Part shown: positions 44,045-53,781 of the stretch, piece by piece
How positions within the stretch are numbered: position 1 is the stretch's first letter
Layout: every line of letters starts with the position of its first letter
Origin: Aureispira anguillae
GTDB lineage: Bacteria > Bacteroidota > Bacteroidia > Chitinophagales > Saprospiraceae
Assembly: GCF_026000115.1 (NCBI RefSeq)
Contig: NZ_AP026867.1
Span: forward strand, 3,839,716 to 3,903,715
Direction of reading: 5' to 3'
DNA length: 64,000 bases
The notes under the pieces: model-generated
The model's database searches: none
Told to the model about the DNA's origin: nothing
Seen by the model: the letters and a program-made list of their open reading frames with translations, nothing else
Translations under genes and position numbers: made by a program

Positions 44045-44764
44045 ATGATCTTATCAAACACACTAAGGCTTTTTATTTTGTTAGCCATTCATACCACTAT
44101 ATTTGCACAAGATACCACCTCTACTATTGATAGTAGTAGCTTAACCCAAGCTAATTCTTCCAAATTTTTCGCACAACTTCCACCACCAGAACCTGAAAAA
44201 AATTCAGAAATATTGATGAAAGAAGCAATTGTGCATTTTGATGGAGAGCGCTATAAAAAAAGCATTGAAATGCTGGACGAGGCAATTCAAATCAATGAAT
44301 TTCCACAACTTACTCCCATTCTGTTTTTCTATAGAGCAGTATCAAAAGTCAAAATCAATGATTTTGAAGCAGCAGTAGCTGATTATACCGATGCAATTCG
44401 TGTCAACCCCTATAAATCAAAGTACATTTATTATCGGGGCTTAGCCTATTTTGAGTTAGGCAACTATGAAAAAGCGAAAAAAGACTTTCAAACGACCTTA
44501 GCTATGGATGGAGCCAATGCAGATCTCTATGTAAAATTGGCCTATCTTAAACAACAGGAAAATGACTTGAAAGGTGCTATTGAAGATTATACCAAAGCAA
44601 TCGAATTTAATCCTAAATTTGCTGCTCCTTATTATTATAGAGGGCTAATTTACCTTCAAGTACTATTGCACGACAAAGCCTGTGCAGATCTCAAAAAAGC
44701 AATTAATTTGGGGCATCCCCTTGCAGCAAGGGTTTATGACAAATATTGTGATGAGTATAAATAA
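44045..44764 (+). CDS. Secreted TPR-repeat protein
   Basis: From the ATG at 44045 the 239-aa protein has a signal peptide (TLRLFILLAIHTTIFAQ), a Ser/Thr-rich spacer, and four or five tetratricopeptide units starting near residue 55: AIVHFDGERYKKSIEMLDEA, FFYRAVSKVKINDFEAAVAD, YYRGLAYFELGNYEKAKKDF, KLAYLKQQENDLKGAIEDYT and YYRGLIYLQVLLHDKACADL. TPR solenoids mediate protein-protein contacts; this one should act in the periplasm. Partner unknown. A bidirectional terminator separates it from the convergent fhs gene. Confidence 0.85.
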   Translation: MILSNTLRLFILLAIHTTIFAQDTTSTIDSSSLTQANSSKFFAQLPPPEPEKNSEILMKEAIVHFDGERYKKSIEMLDEAIQINEFPQLTPILFFYRAVSKVKINDFEAAVADYTDAIRVNPYKSKYIYYRGLAYFELGNYEKAKKDFQTTLAMDGANADLYVKLAYLKQQENDLKGAIEDYTKAIEFNPKFAAPYYYRGLIYLQVLLHDKACADLKKAINLGHPLAARVYDKYCDEYK

Positions 44765-44791
44765 TAATACTAAGACCTTCCTATTATAAAC

Positions 44792-44826
44792 AGATAACGA
44801 GTTAGGTAAAAACTAACTCGTTATCT
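44792..44826. terminator. Bidirectional terminator between TPR gene and fhs
   Basis: AGATAACGAGTTA (44792-44804) and TAACTCGTTATCT (44814-44826) are exact complements around a 9-base loop, between two convergent genes. Confidence 0.85.
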
Positions 44827-44839
44827 AATGCTAAATTTC

Positions 44840-46525
44840 TTAGGAAAGCCCTGATATTTTTCCAGTGTTATCTATGGTCATTCCCTCAGAAGAAGGCACT
44901 GCTGGCAAACCAGGCATGCGCATCATCTTGCCCAAGATAGGAATAATAAAGCCCGCTCCAACTGCATATTCAAACTCTCGAACATTAACTGAAAAATCTT
45001 TGGGTCGCCCCAGCAATTTATCGTTATCAGAAAATGATTTTTGTGTTTTAGCCATACAGATTGGCAGATGCTCTAGCCCCAAACGAGCAATGCGTTTTAA
45101 ATCTAATTTTGCTCGTTTAGAATAAATTACCTCAGTAGCTCCATAGATTTCTTTGGCAATTTTATCAATCTTTTCCTTAACGGGTAAATTCCAATCGTAC
45201 AAGCCTTCAAATTTATTTTGTCCAGACTCTACCTCTGTCACAACAGCATTTGCCAAATCAACCATTCCATCTCCACCATGTGCCCAGCCCTCAGCAACAA
45301 TAGCTTGAACGCCCATCTCTTTGCATTTATCTTTTATCCAAAGCACCTCAGCATCTGTATCACTAGGAAATGCATTGATGGCAACAACTGGATTCAAACC
45401 AAATTTACGGCAGTTCTCAATGTGTTTTTCAAGGTTTTCAAAGCCTTTTTCTACTCGTTCTAAACTAGGCGTATTGTACTCGTCCTTTTTGGCTCCACCA
45501 TGATGCCTCAATGCACGAATGGTCGCTACCAAAACCACTGCTTTGGGTTTTAAGCCAGCAGAAACACATTTTATATTCAAGAATTTTTCAGCTCCTAAAT
45601 CTGCGCCAAATCCTGCTTCTGTAACCACATAGTCCGATAAAGACAATCCCATTTTGGTCGCAATAATGGTATTGGTTCCCTGTGCTATATTGGCAAAAGG
45701 ACCACCATGAATAATAGCAGGATTTTCTTCTAACGTTTGAACCAAATTAGGTTTAATGGCATCCTTTAACAAAATCGCCATAGCGTCTTCTGCTTTTAGA
45801 TCTCTAGCATAAATTGGCTTTTTATCAAATGTAAATCCAATAAAAATATTTCCTAATTTTGTTTTCAAATCTTCCATATCCTTTGCCATGCACAAGATGG
45901 CCATCACTTCTGAGGCAGGCGTGATATTAAAACCATCCTCTCTAGGAATGCCATTGGCTGTTCCTCCCAAACCAATTGTAATTTGGCGCAAGGCACGGTC
46001 ATTCATGTCCATTACCCGCTTCCAAACAATGGTTCGTGGATCAATGCCCAAATTTCTAGTTTTGCTCTGGATATTGTTGTCAATTAGGGCAGAAAGCAGA
46101 TTATTCGCTTTTTCTACTGCCGAAAAATCACCTGTAAAATGCAAGTTAATATCCTCCATTGGTACCACCTGCGCATAACCGCCACCAGCTGCGCCTCCCT
46201 TGATACCAAAAACAGGTCCCAAAGAGGGTTCTCGCAATACAACCGTCGTTTTTTTGCCAATTTTATTCAATCCTTCTGTCAATCCAATAGAAGTCGTTGT
46301 CTTTCCCTCCCCTGCAGGAGTAGGAGTCATTGCTGTAACTAGAATCAAATTATTTTGCGCTACTTTTTCTTCATCAATAAAAGACAAAGGAAGTTTTGCT
46401 TTATATTTTCCATAATACTCCAAATCATCCTCATTGATATTAAGTTTTGCAGCAATTGTCTTGATATGCTCCATTTCATTATTCTGGGCAATTTCAATGT
46501 CGGTAAGAAATTTTGTTTCTTCCAT
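44840..46525 (-). CDS. fhs: Formate--tetrahydrofolate ligase
   Basis: The 561-aa protein shows the hallmarks of FTHFS. The P-loop-like ATP site is TPTPAGEGKTTTSIGLTEGL, followed by VVLREPSLGPVFGIKGGAAG, GGYAQVVPMEDINLHFTGD and TEAGFGADLGAEKF. PICMAKTQKSFSDNDKLLGR and GDIMRMPGLP-like GKMMRMPGLPAVPSSEGMTI come near the end. It makes 10-formyl-THF from formate, THF and ATP in the cytosol. Length is typical. It lies between folP and an FdhF-type oxidoreductase. The ATG at 46525 puts the start about 70 residues before the ATP site, as usual. Confidence 0.96.
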   Translation of the reverse strand: MEETKFLTDIEIAQNNEMEHIKTIAAKLNINEDDLEYYGKYKAKLPLSFIDEEKVAQNNLILVTAMTPTPAGEGKTTTSIGLTEGLNKIGKKTTVVLREPSLGPVFGIKGGAAGGGYAQVVPMEDINLHFTGDFSAVEKANNLLSALIDNNIQSKTRNLGIDPRTIVWKRVMDMNDRALRQITIGLGGTANGIPREDGFNITPASEVMAILCMAKDMEDLKTKLGNIFIGFTFDKKPIYARDLKAEDAMAILLKDAIKPNLVQTLEENPAIIHGGPFANIAQGTNTIIATKMGLSLSDYVVTEAGFGADLGAEKFLNIKCVSAGLKPKAVVLVATIRALRHHGGAKKDEYNTPSLERVEKGFENLEKHIENCRKFGLNPVVAINAFPSDTDAEVLWIKDKCKEMGVQAIVAEGWAHGGDGMVDLANAVVTEVESGQNKFEGLYDWNLPVKEKIDKIAKEIYGATEVIYSKRAKLDLKRIARLGLEHLPICMAKTQKSFSDNDKLLGRPKDFSVNVREFEYAVGAGFIIPILGKMMRMPGLPAVPSSEGMTIDNTGKISGLS

Positions 46526-47117
46526 AATAACGTAGTTTTTTTAGGAGTGTTTTAGATTAATAGTTCGATAATTTCTTTAACAAAAGCATTATCTTATCAA
46601 ATTGATTTACAGATAACCAACAATAAAGCCTCTCTCATAAATACCTATAAATTAATCCAATAATTTTTTCACCGAACTAATGTTAGATAAAAAATCAATT
46701 ATTGAGTATTTTGTACTTCTACCAAACTCCACACAGGACTTTTTAAGAAGTATCTTGGGTAAGATCGTACAATATAGTCTTGTTTTCTTATAATTTAAAG
46801 ATAGATGCCATTTTTGTTAATTCTAGCATAATTTACTACCTTCAAGATCCTATTTTTTTGCATTCATTTAGAGATTGAGGTTGTCTATATTTTTTCGACC
46901 TCATTCATTTACAATAAACATAACCAACTACTTATGTGACTGCTTAGCAATTAACTAACGGTACCCAATAAAGTAAACGTTATTCATCAAATGGCTAATA
47001 ATCAATACCAATACAACTATGTTTTTTTATGGTCTATAACCACTAAACAAAACAAATTAGCCACGCACTAAAAACACTAGCATTCACAAAGTAAGTATCA
47101 AGTAATACTATCTCATT
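46526..47117. other. Divergent region between fhs and the FdhF-type gene
   Basis: There are 592 bases with the start codons of both neighbours pointing outward, so two promoters and any formate-responsive site should be here. No ORF, clear operator palindrome or riboswitch was recognised. Confidence 0.4.
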
Positions 47118-49409
47118 ATGAAAAGAAACGTTCGAATTGTTCCGCCTGAAAATTTTGAAGATCTAAAACTCACTGCTCGCAAAAAAAAGGCAGCAGGAAT
47201 TCCTGCATTGGTATCGTCGCTCCAACATTTAAAAAAAGAGATTGGAGTCTGGCAAGGCATCAAAAGACTTAATAAGATGAATCAAAAGGGGGGCTTTGAT
47301 TGTGCTGGCTGTGCTTGGCCTGATCCAGACGGCAAGCGATCTTCTTTGGGCGAATACTGCGAAAATGGTGTCAAGGCACTAGCTGAAGAAACCACCTTAA
47401 AACGAGTTACGCCCGCTTTTTTTGCCGCACACAGTGTAGAAGAAATGAGCAATTGGACCGATTATAAAATTGGTAAATCGGGAAGGATTACAGCGCCTAT
47501 GTATTTGGCTGCAGATCGCTCTCATTATGAACCTATTTCTTGGGACAAAGCCTTTGAAATAATTGCCCAACACCTCCAAGCCTTATCATCGCCAAATGAA
47601 GCTGTATTTTATACATCTGGACGAACAAGTAATGAGGCCGCATTTATGTATCAATTGTTAGCACGGCAGCTCGGAACCAATAACCTTCCCGACTGTTCTA
47701 ATATGTGCCATGAATCCAGTGGAAAAGGACTTGGAGAAACACTTGGTATTGGTAAAGGCTCGGTCACTTTAGAAGATATTCATCAAGCAGAGGTCGTGGT
47801 CGTTATTGGGCAAAACCCAGGAACCAATCATCCTCGTATGCTCACAGCATTGGCAAAATGCAAAAAAAATGGAGGCAAAGTAGTTAGTATCAATCCAATT
47901 CCTGAACCAGGGCTAGAATGTTTTGTCAATCCACAGAGTGTGAGTGATGTACTTACAGGTGGTACTTCTATTGCTGATCAATACCTACAAGTACGCATAA
48001 ACGGAGATGTGGCTTTATTAAAAGCTGCTATGATATTGATGCTAGAGGCAGAAGAAAAGCAGCCTGGTACTGTATTTGACCTTCCCTTTTTAGAAGAACA
48101 TTGTGAAGGCTACGAGGCCTTAATAGCAGATCTAAAACAAGTTGATTTTTTAGATGCAGTAGCAGAAAGTGGCGTATCTGAAAGCGAAATTCGACAATTT
48201 GCAGCACTCTTGATCCAAAAGAAAAAAATCATTATTTGCTGGGCTATGGGCATTACACAACATGAAAATGGGGTGCAAAATATCCGTGAAATTGTCAATA
48301 TCTTGCTCCTAAAAGGAAGTATTGGCAAAGTTGGTGCTGGAACTTGCCCCGTTCGAGGACATAGTAATGTACAAGGAGATAGAACCGTAGGTATATGGGA
48401 AGCTCCCCCTGAACTATTTCTCTCTAATCTAGACAAGGAATTCAACATCCAATCTCCTAGAGCACACGGTTATGATGTTGTCCATGCTATCCATGCCATG
48501 CATCAAAATGCAGTGAAAGTATTTATAGCAATGGGGGGCAACTTTATTTCAGCGACACCAGATAGCCAGCTAACAGGGGAAGCAATCCAAAATTGTGACT
48601 TAACCGTACAAATATCAACCAAACTCAATCGGTCTCATTTGGTAACAGGTAAAGAAGCACTTATCTTGCCTTGCCTGTCAAGAGCCGAAGAAGACATTCA
48701 ATCATCAGGAAGACAATTCGTCACTGTTGAAAATTCAATGGGGGTTGTCCATCAAAGTCAAGGCAGTTTTGAACCAGCCTCTCCTCACCTAAAAAGTGAA
48801 CCAGCTATTGTAACAGGAATTGCCCAAGCCACCTTTGGTTCTTCGTCTACTGTTAATTGGAGTCAAATGATTGATAATTATGACACCATACGAAATCATA
48901 TCGAAACAGTAATCGGAGGTTTTGAGAATTATAACCAACGAGTTCGTCAACCAGAAGGTTTTTATCTCCCCAATTGTGCTAGAGATCGAAAATTTAATAC
49001 CCCTTCTAAAAAAGCGCAATTAACCATTAATCCGATTCCAAAACGAACGGTAAAGCCAGGGCATTTTATTATGATGACCATTCGCACCCACGATCAATAC
49101 AATACCACTATATATGGTTTAGATGATCGTTATCGAGGAATTCTTAATGAGCGAAGAGTTGCCTTAATGAACCAAGAAGACATGAAAACATTAGGGCTCC
49201 AAAACAAAGATATTATTCATTTCATTAGTCATTATAAGGGAGAGCAAAGAACAGCCAAAAATTTTAAGGTCATTGCCTATGATATTGCCAAAGGTTGCAT
49301 TGGTACTTACTTCCCTGAAACGAATGCTTTGGTTCATATTGATAATATTGCAAAAAAAAGCAACACGCCTGCATCTAAGTTTATTGAAGTTGAAATCATC
49401 AAAACTTAA
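47118..49409 (+). CDS. FdhF/YdeP-family molybdopterin oxidoreductase
   Basis: The 763-aa protein belongs to the TIGR01701-type alpha-subunit-like family. It has the N-terminal cysteine set GGFDCAGCAWPDPDG with Cys62, Cys65 and Cys81. The cofactor-binding segments are EAVFYTSGRTSNEAAFMYQL, LPDCSNMCHESSGKGLGETL and VVVIGQNPGTNHPRMLTAL. A C-terminal molybdopterin dinucleotide-binding domain has TIRTHDQYNTTIYGLDDRYR. There is no Tat signal, so it is cytoplasmic. Members are annotated as formate dehydrogenase-like, though YdeP itself is linked to acid resistance, so formate is likely but not certain. FdhD, which sulfurates the cofactor, is encoded about 3 kb on. No iron-sulfur or membrane subunit is adjacent. 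Confidence 0.9.
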   Translation: MKRNVRIVPPENFEDLKLTARKKKAAGIPALVSSLQHLKKEIGVWQGIKRLNKMNQKGGFDCAGCAWPDPDGKRSSLGEYCENGVKALAEETTLKRVTPAFFAAHSVEEMSNWTDYKIGKSGRITAPMYLAADRSHYEPISWDKAFEIIAQHLQALSSPNEAVFYTSGRTSNEAAFMYQLLARQLGTNNLPDCSNMCHESSGKGLGETLGIGKGSVTLEDIHQAEVVVVIGQNPGTNHPRMLTALAKCKKNGGKVVSINPIPEPGLECFVNPQSVSDVLTGGTSIADQYLQVRINGDVALLKAAMILMLEAEEKQPGTVFDLPFLEEHCEGYEALIADLKQVDFLDAVAESGVSESEIRQFAALLIQKKKIIICWAMGITQHENGVQNIREIVNILLLKGSIGKVGAGTCPVRGHSNVQGDRTVGIWEAPPELFLSNLDKEFNIQSPRAHGYDVVHAIHAMHQNAVKVFIAMGGNFISATPDSQLTGEAIQNCDLTVQISTKLNRSHLVTGKEALILPCLSRAEEDIQSSGRQFVTVENSMGVVHQSQGSFEPASPHLKSEPAIVTGIAQATFGSSSTVNWSQMIDNYDTIRNHIETVIGGFENYNQRVRQPEGFYLPNCARDRKFNTPSKKAQLTINPIPKRTVKPGHFIMMTIRTHDQYNTTIYGLDDRYRGILNERRVALMNQEDMKTLGLQNKDIIHFISHYKGEQRTAKNFKVIAYDIAKGCIGTYFPETNALVHIDNIAKKSNTPASKFIEVEIIKT

Positions 49410-49721
49410 CTTTTTGTACAAAAATCTTATCTTTTTCTATATAAAGACTTTATAAATTATTAAATTTATAAAGTCTTTTAATTTAACTCCTTTACACTCC
49501 AATAACTTAACCCAAAAAACGTTTACCCAAAGCAGATTCATTCCCACTAATACCTCTTATTATCTATTTCCATATTAAAGACTTTTTCCTATAAAAGGAA
49601 AAAAGCTAGAGCCCGTTTTGTCGTAAAACATTGTAATACAAGCAATTAATAAACGGTACATTCTTTCTTAAATTTAACTTGATTAAAAGAATATCATTGC
49701 ACTATTAATCTTAACAAAGAT
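49410..49721. other. Intergenic region with terminator
   Basis: There are 312 bases. A hairpin terminator of the oxidoreductase gene lies at 49443-49480. The remainder is A/T-rich and should carry the promoter of the T9SS protein gene. Confidence 0.45.
49443..49480 (+). terminator. Terminator of the FdhF-type gene
   Basis: A 15-bp A/T-rich perfect stem (AAAGACTTTATAAAT with its complement) and a T-rich tail lie 34 bases after the stop codon. Confidence 0.75.
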
Positions 49722-52598
49722 ATGTTCCACAACAACTTAAAGATTCATTATTTTAGTTTACTTTTTTGCTGCTTATTTTCTATCTCAGCATATGCCTCTC
49801 ATAATATGGGAGCAGATTTATCCTATAGCTGTGTAGGAGGAAATACGTATGTATTTACTTTATCATTTTACAGAGATTGTGCTGGTATTTCAGCGCCTGC
49901 CTCGCCCCTTTTGGCAATTAGCTCAGCTTCAGGTTGTGGTAGCAGTCAATCTATATCAATGACGCAACAATCCGTAGCAGAAGCCTCTCCTTTGTGCCCA
50001 GATCAATTGCCCAATAGTACTTGTAATGGGGGAAGTTTACAAGGAGTTGAAGTTTATACCTATACCGCAACCGTAACGCTATCTGGTGCTTGTACAGATT
50101 GGGTAGCCTCTTTTTCCGATTGTTGCCGTAATTCAGCGATCACCAATTCGAATACAGGATCAATGTATGTAGAAGCAACCATCAATAATGTTGCCGCCAG
50201 TTGCAATAATTCACCTACTTTTTCAACGCCTCCAATTCCTTATATCTGCGTCAATCAAGCCTTTAGTTATAATCATGGAACAACAGATATAGATGGAGAC
50301 TCGCTAGTTTTTACTTTAATTAATCCTAAAGAAAGCGCTACCTTAGATGTTAGTCACAATGTTGGTTTCAGTGCCACTCAGCCTTTGTCTAGTACAGGAG
50401 CCTTTAATTTTGATCCAACAACGGGGCAAATGAACTTTACTCCAGATGTCTTGCAAATTGGAGTAGTAGCTGTTCTCATTCAGGAATATAGAAATGGTAT
50501 TTTAATAGGAACGGTTATGCGGGATATGGAAATTGTGGTTATATCTTGTACCAATAATAGCCCAAGCCCAGATCCTATTACCAACCTTAGAGGAGCGGTT
50601 CTAAATGGCAATGCGTTTGAAACTTGTATAGGAAATACACTATCTTTTGAAATCAGCTGCCCTGACCTCGATGGAATCGATATCGTTACGATTAGCAACA
50701 ACATTACGACTGCATTGCCAGGAGCGTCTGTAAGCGTTACCCATGGCAATCCAGCCCATATAGCAGTAAGTTGGGTTGTTTCATCAATCAATAACCAAGC
50801 ATTCTTTATTAATTTTAATGATGGCGCATGCCCCGTCGTTGGACAACAAACCTTAGGGTTTACCATAAAACCCATTAGCATAAGTTTTCCAGCTCAAGAT
50901 ACGATCAAATGTCCTAATGAAACAACGAAACAACTACAAGCCTTAACAGCAAGCAACACTGGAACATATAGTTGGAGTGCCATCAATACGAGCTCATCCA
51001 ACCCCAACACTTTATCTGATCCTAGTATTTCTAACCCTATTGCAACTATTCAAACTGCCCCTGCCACCTTTTCGGTGACTTATACCGATCCAGTAGGTTG
51101 TACAGCAACCAATACAACAACTATCGCCAACCATACAATGGACTTAGTCTTTACCCCCAATACCAGTAGTATAAATTATTGTGTAGGAGACCCAGCTGTT
51201 CCGATAACAGCTGCTCTAAATGGCGATACCCCTATTCCAGTTTTAGGAGGTTATACAGTTAGCACAACTCCATTTGCACCAATATCTATTACCAGTGGCA
51301 CCAATGTTTCTTTGGGAGATGATGCACTTAGTGGAAGTTTACCAATTGGTTTTTCGTTTAATTTCTGGGGAACCAATTACAGCAACTTTTTTATTAGTTC
51401 CAATGGCTTTATTACCTTTAATAGCGGTTCTTCTTCTGGTTGCTGCTCAGGACAAAACTTACCTTCTACTACCGCTCCCAATAATCTAATTGCATTCGCT
51501 TGGGAAGATCTTGACCCTGGCAACGGAGGGCAACCTAATCTAAATGTCATTCGTTACCAAACGGTTGGTTCTGCTCCAAATAGAATACTTGTAATGGAGT
51601 TTTTTAATGTGGATCACTACTCTTCTGGAAACAACGTAACGACTCAAGTTCATTTAATAGAAGCCACAAACAGTATAGAAATTCATACCACTACTCAACC
51701 TGATCCTACAGGCACTCATACCATGGGTATAGAGGATGCAACGGGCAGTAATGCTGCTGTTGTAACGGGCAGAAATGCAAGCACTTGGACTGCTAGTAAC
51801 GATGGAGTTGTTTTTACTCCCAACACCGTTGGTGCTATATCTAACTATACCTATGCATGGGATAGTACCAATGCCAATAGCAATACAATTAGCGGTTCGA
51901 TTAGCCCTGCTACTACCATTAGTACTAGTGCCAATGTTATCGCCAGACCAAATATTACCAGTGTTTATCGATGTACTGCTGCTGATGGGGTTTGCGTAAC
52001 ACAAAGAAGTACACTCGTTGGTTGTGCTCTTCTCCCTGTAAAGTGTGATCAATTTCGTGCTGTCCAGCAAAAAAATAGCATTCATCTACAATGGGTAACC
52101 ATCCATGAAGACAATAATCTTGGTTTTGTGATAGAACGCAGCACAGATGGAATTCTATTTGAAGAAATTGGATGGGTGGATGGCTTGGGAACGACCAATG
52201 TTTCCCAGTACTATGCCTATATTGATGCACAAGTTGCTGATGGTCTAACTTATTATTATAGATTAAAACAGGTAGACCATTCCACAGATGCTCGGTATAT
52301 CTGTAATATAGCAACTGTACAAATGTCAGGTGCGTTTGTAAACAAGATTCACATCAGCCCTAACCCAACCCAAGATAATGCTGTATTAAATTTTCATGCA
52401 CAACAAAACAACAGTGTAGCAATTAAAATCGTTGATTTACTAGGAAGAGGTTTAGTAAATATGGGCACCTACTCCATTACTCAAGGGCACAATAGAATCA
52501 ATATTCCTATGAACGAGCTTGCCGCTGGCGTTTATTTTGTACAATTAAGCATTGACAACAAAAGCTTTAGCAGCTTAAAAAAGATCATTAAACAATAA
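49722..52598 (+). CDS. Large T9SS-secreted surface protein
   Basis: The 958-aa protein has a signal peptide (FSLLFCCLFSISAYA). Beta-rich repeats with many Cys, Asn and Thr follow, for example SHNMGADLSYSCVGGNTYVF, DCCRNSAI and IDGDSLVFTLINP. A NIDO-like beta domain lies near 510-670 (LPIGFSFNFWGTNYSNFFIS, SSNGFITFNSG). Then come a fibronectin-like module, NSIHLQWVTIHEDNNLGFVI, and a T9SS type-A sorting domain (HISPNPTQDNAVLNF ... LAAGVYFVQL ... KKIIKQ). It is exported across the outer membrane and likely stays on the cell surface as an adhesin or matrix protein. It separates the FdhF-type gene from fdhD but has no evident link to them. Confidence 0.85.
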   Translation: MFHNNLKIHYFSLLFCCLFSISAYASHNMGADLSYSCVGGNTYVFTLSFYRDCAGISAPASPLLAISSASGCGSSQSISMTQQSVAEASPLCPDQLPNSTCNGGSLQGVEVYTYTATVTLSGACTDWVASFSDCCRNSAITNSNTGSMYVEATINNVAASCNNSPTFSTPPIPYICVNQAFSYNHGTTDIDGDSLVFTLINPKESATLDVSHNVGFSATQPLSSTGAFNFDPTTGQMNFTPDVLQIGVVAVLIQEYRNGILIGTVMRDMEIVVISCTNNSPSPDPITNLRGAVLNGNAFETCIGNTLSFEISCPDLDGIDIVTISNNITTALPGASVSVTHGNPAHIAVSWVVSSINNQAFFINFNDGACPVVGQQTLGFTIKPISISFPAQDTIKCPNETTKQLQALTASNTGTYSWSAINTSSSNPNTLSDPSISNPIATIQTAPATFSVTYTDPVGCTATNTTTIANHTMDLVFTPNTSSINYCVGDPAVPITAALNGDTPIPVLGGYTVSTTPFAPISITSGTNVSLGDDALSGSLPIGFSFNFWGTNYSNFFISSNGFITFNSGSSSGCCSGQNLPSTTAPNNLIAFAWEDLDPGNGGQPNLNVIRYQTVGSAPNRILVMEFFNVDHYSSGNNVTTQVHLIEATNSIEIHTTTQPDPTGTHTMGIEDATGSNAAVVTGRNASTWTASNDGVVFTPNTVGAISNYTYAWDSTNANSNTISGSISPATTISTSANVIARPNITSVYRCTAADGVCVTQRSTLVGCALLPVKCDQFRAVQQKNSIHLQWVTIHEDNNLGFVIERSTDGILFEEIGWVDGLGTTNVSQYYAYIDAQVADGLTYYYRLKQVDHSTDARYICNIATVQMSGAFVNKIHISPNPTQDNAVLNFHAQQNNSVAIKIVDLLGRGLVNMGTYSITQGHNRINIPMNELAAGVYFVQLSIDNKSFSSLKKIIKQ

Positions 52599-52608
52599 TC
52601 CTTTTATC

Positions 52609-52670
52609 CTCCTCAAACAATAAGAATGATAGACGCTAATTCTAAAAGATACTTTTGTTTGAGGAGTTTT
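52609..52670. terminator. Long-loop hairpin after the T9SS protein gene
   Basis: CTCCTCAAACA and TGTTTGAGGAG are exact complements (52609-52619 and 52656-52666) followed by a T run, with a 36-base loop. It sits between convergent genes. Confidence 0.6.
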
Positions 52671-52677
52671 CTTGTTT

Positions 52678-53472
52678 TTATCCTACAATCCTCCAATCAT
52701 TTGCATAACAAGTTGCCCGTTCTTCCCGACAAAAACCCAATAGCGTTAGCCCAAATTGTTTGGCGTATTCAACAGCCAAGGAAGAAGGAGCCGAAACAGC
52801 AGCCAAAATAGGTATTTGAGCACAAAAGACCTTAGAGACAATCTCATAAGAAATACGTCCGCTCACCAAAATACCTGTTGCTTTATCCAATTTTTTTTTA
52901 TTAATTAAATCGCCAATTACTTTATCCACAGCATTATGCCGCCCAATGTCTTCCATCAGGCTCAATAATTCCCCCGTTTCAGAAATAGCCGCCGCTGCAT
53001 GTGAGCCTCCTGAACGTAAAAAATCATTTTGCAAACGACTCATTGTCTCAAAAGATTGGTACAGCCGATCGATGCTGAGTTTTGCGTTTTTAGTCAAACA
53101 ATTTTTAAACGTTGAAGTCGTATCGAGCTCTTGCCTACCACAAATTCCACAGGAAGAAACAGACAATAAACTTCTAGTACTTTTTATACCTGCCCCCAAG
53201 AGCTTTTTATCCAACGATACATTGGCAATAGTAGTAATCGCATTTTTTTTTCGATACTGAATGGGCAGGTCTATTGTTTGATCTCGCAAAACATCTTCCG
53301 AAAACAACAAACCACGGATCAACGCATTGTCGTTGCCAGGACTGCGCATGGTTACTGTAAACGGAAAATTATTGATGGTAATTTGTAAAACTTCTTCTAT
53401 TGTTAGCACATCTTCTACCCTTGCACTTTTGCGTTTTTGGTATTTTTGCCCTTCATATTCTAATACTGCCAT
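52678..53472 (-). CDS. fdhD: FdhD, formate dehydrogenase accessory sulfurtransferase
   Basis: The 264-aa protein carries the FdhD core: LTIEEVLQITINNFPFTVTM, RSPGNDNALIRGLLFSEDVL, and the reactive-cysteine motif SSCGICGRQELD (Cys108, Cys111). GGSHAAAAISETGELLSLME, EDIGRHNAVDKVIGDLI and ILVSGRISYEIVSKVF follow. FdhD takes sulfur from a cysteine desulfurase and places it on the bis-MGD molybdenum cofactor of formate dehydrogenase, needed for activity. Its likely client is the FdhF/YdeP-type protein at 47118. It is transcribed from the other strand, so the two are not one operon. Confidence 0.95.
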   Translation of the reverse strand: MAVLEYEGQKYQKRKSARVEDVLTIEEVLQITINNFPFTVTMRSPGNDNALIRGLLFSEDVLRDQTIDLPIQYRKKNAITTIANVSLDKKLLGAGIKSTRSLLSVSSCGICGRQELDTTSTFKNCLTKNAKLSIDRLYQSFETMSRLQNDFLRSGGSHAAAAISETGELLSLMEDIGRHNAVDKVIGDLINKKKLDKATGILVSGRISYEIVSKVFCAQIPILAAVSAPSSLAVEYAKQFGLTLLGFCREERATCYANDWRIVG

Positions 53473-53781
53473 GCCATAAAATTTCTTAGCTTATTATCTT
53501 TTGGGTTCTTTGATCAATTGTGTGGAATAAAAAACGATTTTGCCTGCTTATTGCTGCTTTTGTTATAAGTTATAGGTTGTAAGTCGTATGCCTAGTTCCT
53601 GTCAATACAGGACATACGACTTACTATCTATAACTTTCTTCTAAAATCACAAAGTAGCAGTGAAGCTAAAATAGTTAAAAGCTTCCCCTTGTTTAGCATT
53701 TACCACATAATTAGCTAAAGAATGATCTTTTTTAGCTGTTTTATTCTAGTCTCCAAAATACCAAAAAGCACAAGATCGTAA
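53473..53781. other. Intergenic region holding an element relic
   Basis: There are 309 bases upstream of fdhD and downstream of the SGNH gene, mostly occupied by a degenerate copy of the palindromic element. The fdhD promoter must lie between the element's left edge and 53473, or within the element. Confidence 0.5.
53504..53735. mobile_element. Degenerate second copy of the palindromic element
   Basis: The sequence opens with GGTTCTTTGA, continues AATTGTGTGGAATAAAAAAC, and shares TTGCCTGCTTATT, TTTGTTATAAGT, GTAAGTCGTATG and CTAGTTCCTGT with the copy at 4784. Its central hairpin (53567-53636) is conserved. The right end (TTTACCACATAATTAG then CTAAAGAA) is a decayed terminal repeat. It is about 80 bases shorter than copy 1 because of internal deletions. 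Confidence 0.6.
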
